A DNA stretch of 64,000 bases from the NCBI GenBank assembly GCA_032622095.1, contig CP136068.1, forward strand, positions 129,153,989-129,217,988. The letters run 5' to 3'. This DNA is from Siphonodentalium dalli. Its lineage: Eukaryota > Mollusca > Scaphopoda > Gadilida > Siphonodentaliidae. Shown here one piece after another: positions 57,431-64,000 of the stretch; position 1 is the stretch's first letter, and each line of letters opens with the position of its first letter. Both the position numbers and the translations under genes were made by a program. The notes beneath the pieces were generated by a model. The model searched no databases. It was not told the origin of the DNA and was given only the letters and a program-made list of their open reading frames with translations.

Positions 57431-58085
57431 TAGATATAGAAGACACCGCTTAAAGATCATATTGTAGGTGGGGGAATATAAATACAAAATCAATTGTTGA
57501 GGGTACTCTTCATTTGAATCACGACTAAGCGGACAGATATTTAGCGACTAATGATTGATTTTTTTTGGGACTAACCGGACAGTAATTTCGAAGCGGTGCC
57601 TGTATATAAAATGGAAATTTGTAATACTGAGACATTCCATGACAATACTCAATATATGCATTTGTGGGAGGAGGAAATGTGTTTCGATCGTTTTAATGGT
57701 TGTGGCGAAAAGTTGTTGAGCTGATTGTAAAAATTTACATTTTCTTGGATATTTTGTGGAAGAAATCGCCGCGCGGCGATGATTAACTTTCATTTGTTCG
57801 TTGTTAGAGCACTGATTCTAACTGATCGTTGCGGGTCGAATATTAGTGGCGAAATATTCACTCACCTTAAAATGTTTAGAAGTGGTGTCTAAATGTGTTT
57901 ATTAGTAGCAAAAACGGTGTCAGAAAGTGTCTGAAAACTTTGACAACACAAATTCCTCACTTCGAACTCTACGACTACCGGTTTTCGTTTGTGTCCGTTG
58001 ATCCACTGTGAATATGATCTTAGACCATAACCACAAAATAGTTATAGAACCCGTATTGATAACTCAGAAATTTGGACACAAAAAT
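57431..58085. other. No gene recognised
   Basis: This is mostly unique AT-rich sequence. A minus-strand frame at 57548-57793 (81 residues) has no motif that I recognise and no supporting splice or start context. Confidence 0.4.
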
Positions 58086-58600
58086 ATCTTTGATTTTAAT
58101 CTTTGTGTAACTAAATCCTTTGACACACCATAAAGGACACCTCGCTGACCCGATCATTACCAAACTTCATATGGATTTCGGGGTCACCTCTAGATGGAAG
58201 CCATCGATTTTGTTTCCGAAATTCGTTAAAAAAACATTGCCGATAGCAGCCATCTTAGATTAAATTTTTTAATCCATCGGCACACCATGCAGCGTGCATT
58301 TATTGGAGAATTGTTTTGAAAATTTACAAGCATGTTTCGGATCATCTCGAGACAGGAGCTTTTGAATTTGAAATTTTTTCTATGAAAAGCATGGCGACCA
58401 GCAGACATCTTGGATTTTACTCTTTGCATTACTAAGTTCTTTGCCACATACTACAGACCCCATCCCTCATCCGATCGTCACCAAACTTCATATGAATCTT
58501 TTGGGTGACCACTAGATGGGAGCCATCAAACTTTTTTCTAATTTTCTTTAAAAACATGGCCACCAGCCGCCATCTTGGATTTCAAATTTAAATCCATCGC
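58086..58600 (+). repeat. Three degenerate monomers of the 165-bp family
   Basis: The landmarks 'tttgacacacc', 'tcaccaaacttcatatg', 'ctagatgg.agccatc' and 'agccatcttagat' or 'gccatcttggattt' recur near 58110, 58390 and 58560. They resemble the diverged part at 27.7-28.2 kb more than the 33-37 kb array. Confidence 0.7.
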
Positions 58601-58646
58601 CATGTTATATGTATGGGGTACAGTGCAGCATTGTGAATAATTATAC

Positions 58647-59033
58647 ATGAAGTGCAAGTGTGAAATAATACCTTTTAATAATACAGCAATAGAAATACAC
58701 GATGTTGACAATAAGAAGATCTGGATTCAAGTGATGGGTTTCCGTCAGTCTCGTCATCTCGTGAACTTCCGGCTATCTTCGGGCATCCTCGATGGTTTCC
58801 GGATTTTCCCGTATCTTCGCTCAAATATCGCTATATTGGAGCCGTTTGCCGAGACGTATCTATCAGATACAGGTTTTACTCTACCAGGCCTAACTCTTAA
58901 AACCCATAAATACAACACTCTTCCCCATTTTAATAAAAAGAACGACCAGCCTACTCTAAAATTCAGGGAAGGTGGATATACCCACACCTCTTGGCCCAAA
59001 ATGAGGCAGCATAGTTCTCAGAGACATGGTTAA
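58647..59033 (+). CDS. Unrecognised ORF, 128 residues
   Basis: The frame is open from ATG 58647 to TAA-side stop at 59033, just after the repeat block. It is mixed in composition, with a middle part (SDTGFTLPGLTLKTHKY) and a basic C-terminus, no signal peptide and no membrane span. An 81-residue frame lies opposite on the minus strand (58754-58999), so one of the two may be chance. I know no family for either. It could be an exon, part of a mobile element, or spurious. Confidence 0.2.
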   Translation: MKCKCEIIPFNNTAIEIHDVDNKKIWIQVMGFRQSRHLVNFRLSSGILDGFRIFPYLRSNIAILEPFAETYLSDTGFTLPGLTLKTHKYNTLPHFNKKNDQPTLKFREGGYTHTSWPKMRQHSSQRHG

Positions 59034-59746
59034 CACCTCTCTGAGACCTCTCAATGAACACCGCTCTGATGGGTTCCAAAAATCCATGTTACGAACCCAC
59101 GAGCCAAAACAGGGTTACTTGCTTGTGTTAAACCCTTAACAAATTCCAGCTAAATGAATTATGAACTACAGAATTTTGAACTTCAATCGTAGGATCAGGT
59201 AATTTTATTACCATCAGCTGATAGCAATAAGACGTACGAGTAATTGTCGCGAGATATTTTGAATCTGGCATATATTTTTCGTGTGCTGAGATTTCTCTCA
59301 TGTGGGTGTGTTTTGCGTCAAAAGGACAACAGTCCTCTTCATCGGAAACTTGTCAAATCAACGAATGGCTCTGTATGAGATAAGCTCTAACGTATGTCGT
59401 TTGATTTATTTCTTGCTAAGTTTAATTTGATATATTGCCCCGATCCGCATCATATATTCAATTGAACCGCATCATATTCAGACTGCAGCTGCAGTCTAAC
59501 TATCTTCAATATTTATGCGATTATTCAAACTTTATCGTGGACCATTGATGAGAGTTAGCAAACTCTCATAAACTTCCCCTTGGGTATGCCCCATCTCTGA
59601 GCTGGTCTATTATGCAGCTTATGCTTGCGATGTTTCGATATTTTGTTTTATTTTAGTGTTATTTGTTCTTCGTTAAATGTTACTGTAAACGATTCTTGAG
59701 TTCTCACAATTGAATGATGATAATACGATTGGAAACCATTTTATGA
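59034..59746. other. No gene recognised; one clean hairpin
   Basis: The sequence is AT-rich and unique. 'atgagagtt' and 'aactctcat' form a perfect 9-bp stem with a four-base loop at about 59548-59569. No coding frame. Confidence 0.45.
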
Positions 59747-60328
59747 GTGGGAATCATGGAATGTGTGTCAACTATATTACATTCCCAAACAATGTACTGT
59801 TACCAGAAAGTAGGAATACAACAACTTGTGGATTGGCGGGTGCCTACATATGCCACTAAAAAGAGGGTGCAGACTTTACAACATAAACAACCCCCTACTC
59901 TCATATCTAATCAGGACCAATGGGTGATAGTGTTAGTTGGCCCTATACTGCTGGGTGATAATGTTATCTTCAGCAACGAGTGCCGACTCCCGTGCACTTA
60001 TAATGATACACATACAAATGAAGGCAATGTTAGTGGTGAATTGGAAGAAACACAGAAATTAGTTAATCCCTATTTAATTTCTACCGAACGCCAATCCACT
60101 AGACACGACACAAGAAATGTAAATAGAAACATAAGATATAAAAAGAAACTCCTTGGTAATATTCGAGCCTTAGTCCGTAATCGTTTTCATTATGGCCATG
60201 TGATTAAACGCTCTTTATTGTCTATTCAGCAGAACAGAATGGAGGTTAGGATAAGGCATACTGTTGTAACTATGTTTAAATTAGGCACTCTCGGATTAAC
60301 AGCAAGTTCAGATGTTCATTATGGTTGA
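59747..60328 (+). CDS. Unrecognised ORF, 193 residues
   Basis: The frame starts at ATG 59747 and ends at TGA 60326-60328. It is one of the longest frames in this part of the window that does not come from a tandem repeat. The first half has a Trp/Val-rich patch (DQWVIVLVGPILLGDN) that is too short to be a sure membrane span. The second half is strongly basic (NIRYKKKLLGNIRALVR, then RFHYGHVIKRSL). No catalytic or binding motif is recognised. The stretch just downstream has features of repeat DNA, so it may be a fragment of a mobile element. Confidence 0.3.
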   Translation: MGIMECVSTILHSQTMYCYQKVGIQQLVDWRVPTYATKKRVQTLQHKQPPTLISNQDQWVIVLVGPILLGDNVIFSNECRLPCTYNDTHTNEGNVSGELEETQKLVNPYLISTERQSTRHDTRNVNRNIRYKKKLLGNIRALVRNRFHYGHVIKRSLLSIQQNRMEVRIRHTVVTMFKLGTLGLTASSDVHYG

Positions 60329-60799
60329 TCTCAATTATTTTAAACATTACTTTCTGTTGCTATATATTTCTGTTCTGGCAATATATGCAACTCTCTGCAA
60401 TGCAGATGTGCCTTTAACAATAGCTTGAGTATTCTCTTCTGAACAGCAGGTCAAAAGAGACAAGGAGCTTGTGAGCTTGCGTGATCATTTCAGTATCAAT
60501 CCTACATTTGATGGAAGCCTACATTTAAGGAAGGCTCGTCACTCTAATTAGATGCAGGAGATTGGGAACGAGAGCAGCAGCTCTGTCCCGTTTGTCTTGT
60601 GTTACACGCCCCTGTTCTGTGTTACTACTGATTGTTATTGTAACTAGCATTTTTGTTAACACATTGTAATATAGTTACTGGAGCCCATTCAGCTGAATGG
60701 GTGCAATGTTTGAGGTTAGATGCGTCCCTGTGCTGGAAAACGCATAATAGCTGGTGGTCCTATATATATATACAGTGTGACATTATATGACTCCATTTC
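60329..60799. other. Non-coding; includes an LTR-like repeat with a palindrome
   Basis: At 60683-60700 lies the perfect 18-base palindrome 'cccattcagctgaatggg', followed by 'tgca' and then 'gcgtccctgtgctggaa' (about 60722). A related copy with the same order and spacing lies at 63914-63965. These may be the two direct repeats of the gag-bearing element between them. Confidence 0.45.
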
Positions 60800-61286
60800 C
60801 CCTTTTTCCTTTAGACGCAAGGCATCACGTGAAAACAGCAGTTGTCACCAAAACAATGCAGCCATTATATATATATGTGGAAAATAATTACCGAAAAATA
60901 ATTAAGTAATTATTATCCACTATGGTCAAGGAAAAGTTAGACAATGAGGGATGTGAGACATACAAATACGTCAATTGATTACATTGACGTCCACAAATCG
61001 ACAAAAATTTATTTAGAATACACAAAAAATTGTGACGATATGCTGTGGACGTAGTTAATACCATAATTATTATGCAGATATACATGCAATTTATCTACAT
61101 GTGTGCCCAAAAACCAGCTGGCTTTGGTGAATGAAAATTTGTATAAAAAAAACAGGCCACATATCTATTACACTTTTTAATCATTCCATTTATGCCGTTA
61201 AAAATAGAAAAAAGCATTTTCCTATGAGATCACAACTTAATTATTGTCGCGATGGTATACGAGGTCCGTGCATTACATGGAGAGTG
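60800..61286. other. No gene recognised
   Basis: AT-rich sequence downstream (in minus-strand terms) of the gag-like region. I find no protease, reverse transcriptase, RNase H or integrase motif on the minus strand, although pol would be expected here in a full LTR element. Confidence 0.45.
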
Positions 61287-61966
61287 TTAGTGCAATAAGC
61301 TTTTTGCTTTCTTTCGCCATAACAGTGTGAACATCCATAACGACGAACATGGTGTGATTACAGCCCTGGCTACTAATTCATTACTAGTGTAACATTTCAA
61401 TGATTTGTGCAAGAAACAGCGAGAACCATTCATTTTGGTTGACTTTTTGCAAATTTGTTTTTCCTTAGTTTGTTTGACTGTGGTTTCAGTATTTGAACAG
61501 ATTGGAAGTATAGAGTTAGTGCGCCTTTTTTCTTTCTTGATTACGCAAGGCCCTACACTGATAACATGTGTTTCTGGCATGTCAGTACTGGACAAACTAT
61601 TATAAATCTGGTGCGATTCGACAAAATTAGCCGTTTCGGATGATTTAGTATTATTTGTGACGTCACACTGTGGTTGCATTTCGAGCGACTGTGTGTCCCA
61701 CGATTGTGGTATAGAAATGATCGTTTTGGATTTTGGATAACAGTCGGCATGTTTCTTCGCAAGAAGCCTGTCATACTTGCAAAGCGCGACCCATTTTGGT
61801 GTTATTAAACCCATTTTGTTATTTGAACAGAACACGTTACTTGTTTGCAATGAAATCTGCGACAGAGAGCGGAGACACTGATCGGAAATCCCACTTAAAT
61901 TTGATGTAATTGATTGCGATTTCAGCAGAAATCGTTCGTTAGATTGTTCGTTATTTAGTGTTTTCG
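61287..61966 (-). pseudogene. Continuation of the gag-like polyprotein in a shifted frame
   Basis: The minus-strand frame is open from about 61966 to TAA 61287-61289; the first Met is at 61850. Its beginning reads NNEQSNERFLLKSQS, which continues a peptide repeat from the preceding gag frame (NERILLKS, RERFRLKS). A single-base indel in the A-run near 61962 therefore split one ORF. The rest is Lys/Ser/Thr-rich with several Cys and has no zinc-knuckle (CCHC) spacing. No enzymatic motif. Its role is unknown. Confidence 0.5.
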
Positions 61967-63901
61967 ATTATGAGATTCATCGCCATTTGATGTGTTCGAT
62001 TGTGATTTCAGCCGAAATCGTTCACGAGATTCATCTTTGGGTGGGTTTGATTTTGATAGCGACTTCAGCAGAATTCGTTCATTAAATTCATCATCACTTC
62101 TCCAGTTGTTCCATTGAGCAGATGATATGGATTTATCTACAACATGTATATCTCTGGTTCGCGGCGGACTATCGTTTTCCGATTCAAAAGAATCACACGA
62201 TAAATCTATCACATCTTGGTTCGTAATATTGGCATCGCCAAAAATTACGTGTCGGTTAAATTGGTGGAATCGAACTTGTTCTATAGCAGCAGCCATAGAC
62301 TATGTTGGGGTAGACACTTCTCGAAACTTTAGTTCTTCGACTTGCGGCCGATCATTATCACCGAACCTATTCCCCATTTCAATAAGGATTTCCTTGAACG
62401 TCATATGCGAACTATTTTCTTCGAGCGACTTGTGATAGTCGAGGGCGGAACCCTCCAGACAAGATGACAGTGTAGCTTTACATTCGGCTTTATTCCAACG
62501 TTGAAATTCAGCAAATGAACGGAATTCGAAGTCAAACGGCTGCCCAGTTACTTTACCGTCCTTTGATAATGGTATTTGTGTCCGTATTGAGTTTACTCAA
62601 TTTATAGGTACATCTCGACTATAATTTTGTCTGGGTCCCGTGTCAGCAGACGCAGGCATATTTTGGGCTGGTTTTGCATTTACCTTCTGGCGCCCGGATG
62701 TTACTGAAATTCCACTGATTGTTGGTTCCCGTAATGAGTTTTGGTCAGACCGACGTTGAAATGTTATGTCAACATCACCCCTTTCTGGCGATTTGGTTAG
62801 ATTTTCCGTTGTAACAGTTTGGTAACCACCATAAACGTGTTCGTCAGTTCCGCTAATTGTTATGGGAACATTTTGCATAGGTGGGTTAGTTAGAATTCCG
62901 CCAGATGGATATTGTTGCATTGGAACATTCTGAGTAGTAACTAAACTCAGGTTGTTGGACTGGACCATGATCGGGGGGTTATTTGGTACCTGTATCTGAG
63001 GTACTGACGCATTCTCACCGTATTGTGTTGGCGGAACCTTTGGATTCGCTCCCAATTGCATAGCTACATTTGATGGTTGCATTGTAGGTTGCATTGGTAT
63101 TTGCTGATACGGTTGTTGACTAGCATCCGGAGTCTGCCGAGAGTTTGTAGGCGGTTGATCTGTTATCGGAATATAAGGCCCCTTTTGACCAAAAGCATTC
63201 GTAAGCATCCAACCAGTTTGCTATTTGTGGTCATTTCCACACGATGGTGCGGTGACAAACTGTTGACTCATCGGACCAGGACTGTTCGTTGGAGGATTCA
63301 TTGTTGTCCCCACAGGGAAATTTTGCCCATTCCCCATGGACTGCATCCCGGAAACTGTCTGGGCAGAAGGGATGGCTCCGGCAATCATGTTTGTCGCTAC
63401 AGACATCATTGCCTCATTTAAATAGCCCCCAGGCGGGATTTGAACTGCAATAGCTTGATTGTACCCTGGTTGTGGATGCATATTCACTGCAGGGTTAAAT
63501 TGCTGTGCCAAAGCTTGGTGTATTTCTCCGGATTGGTTTACCACCGGTTTGCTAACGGGTGGGACCGAAACTGACGACACGGACATGGTAGAAATCCAAT
63601 TCTGAGGTACATGTTGGGGCACAGAACCCGACACAGAATTCCCCAGCCAAACTTGATTCGCCCCTGCATTGCTTTGCATTGCCCCAAGTGGACCCGATAA
63701 TGGCCCTGAAGTCGTGCACACATTTGGGGTAGGCATACTCCGAATGTTTGTACCCCATGACGTTTTATTTGGAACATAGCCATGTGGTAGTGTCACTGTG
63801 GGCATGGGCCAAGATGTCGGCTGTACTGCCGGTGTCTGTACAGGAAGAGATATTGTTTGAATGTACGATCTCCAAAGGGAGCATAATTTGTAGTAGCTCC
63901 T
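61955..63901 (-). pseudogene. Retroelement gag-like ORF, three in-frame stops
   Basis: One minus-strand frame runs from 63901 to TAA 61955-61957, broken only by TAG 63221-63223, TGA 62597-62599 and TAG 62300-62302. The first 430 codons are Gln/Pro/Asn/Met-rich and disordered. Then comes a folded part (about 62545-62310): FDFEFRSFAEFQRWNKAE, TLSSCLEGSALDYHKSL, and MTFKEILIEMGNRFGDND. The pattern of an aromatic-rich start, 'L.G.AL.Y...L' and 'L...FG' is typical of Ty3/Gypsy-type capsid (Gag). Three peptide repeats (NER.LLKS type) follow. No ATG precedes 63805 in frame. Point stops with no frameshift over 1.9 kb suggest recent inactivation, or recoding; the former is simpler. Confidence 0.62.
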
Positions 63902-63904
63902 TTA

Positions 63905-64000
63905 TACCGAGTCCCATTCAACTGAATGGGGGCAGTAGCCAACTTGGAAATCGGACACGTCCCTGTACTGGAACATGTGTATGTACAGGTTGGTACTTGT
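63905..64000. repeat. LTR-like direct repeat, right copy (window edge)
   Basis: It carries 'cccattcaactgaatggg' (63914-63931), then 'ggcagtagcc' and 'cgtccctgtactggaa' (about 63959), matching in order the left copy at 60683-60740. It lies directly upstream (minus strand) of the gag frame. The minus strand reads 'tataaa' at about 63900-63905, a possible promoter element (weak). The repeat continues past the window. Confidence 0.45.

Noticed and set aside
63898-63906. TATA box for the gag-like element
   Set aside because: 'tataaa' is on the right strand and near the gag start, but one six-base match in AT-rich DNA is not evidence enough for a promoter call.

Overview
This is eukaryotic, repeat-dominated, AT-rich DNA from an invertebrate, probably a marine mollusc and possibly a bivalve. 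The clues are introns and splice sites, non-LTR retrotransposons with pentamer 3' tails, hAT and piggyBac-like elements, and tandem repeats with molluscan-style phrases ('gagttatctccc', 'tagctcaactt', 'tgaccttgacc', 'aagatggcggcc'). The species cannot be named from the sequence. No prokaryotic operon, CRISPR array, rRNA or tRNA was found, and no intact multi-exon host gene can be assembled with confidence.

Layout. 0.8-2.1 kb: a broken copy of a multi-copy animal gene with FEN/PIN-like acidic motifs. 3.8-10.5 kb: a decayed APE-type LINE (ORF1, endonuclease, reverse transcriptase, zinc-knuckle tail, ATTCT 3' tail), split inside the endonuclease by about 2.1 kb of foreign repeat DNA. 10.7-11.6 kb: a minisatellite that turns around on itself as a long imperfect palindrome. 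11.6-11.8 kb: a P-loop fragment. 12-22.5 kb: four copies of a 1.1-1.3 kb repeat core, two forward and two reverse, set in a TG-rich minisatellite whose polarity does not change. 23-28 kb: a higher-order tandem repeat carrying three copies of a 54-bp exon-like segment, one unit holding a piggyBac-like MITE with an exact TTAA duplication. 28-33 kb: mostly unique sequence with two further exon-like segments. 33-37 kb: an array of about 165-bp monomers. 37-39.9 kb: two hAT-type fragments with a BED-finger exon. 39.9-40.3 kb: a gene-like minus-strand ORF. 40.3-55.3 kb: eight tandem units, most of which repeat the 5' flank and first codons of that ORF; two carry an identical MITE-plus-hairpin insertion. 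55-58.6 kb: older tandem repeats. 58.6-60.4 kb: two unrecognised ORFs. 61.3-63.9 kb: a minus-strand gag-like retroelement coding region with in-frame stops and no visible pol, flanked by related direct repeats.

The best leads are the amplified start-of-gene array at 40-55 kb, the triplicated 54-bp exon candidate, the piggyBac-like MITE validated by sibling empty sites, the compound MITE/hairpin insertion, and the gag-only element. All functional claims are from motif reading by eye; no database search was run.
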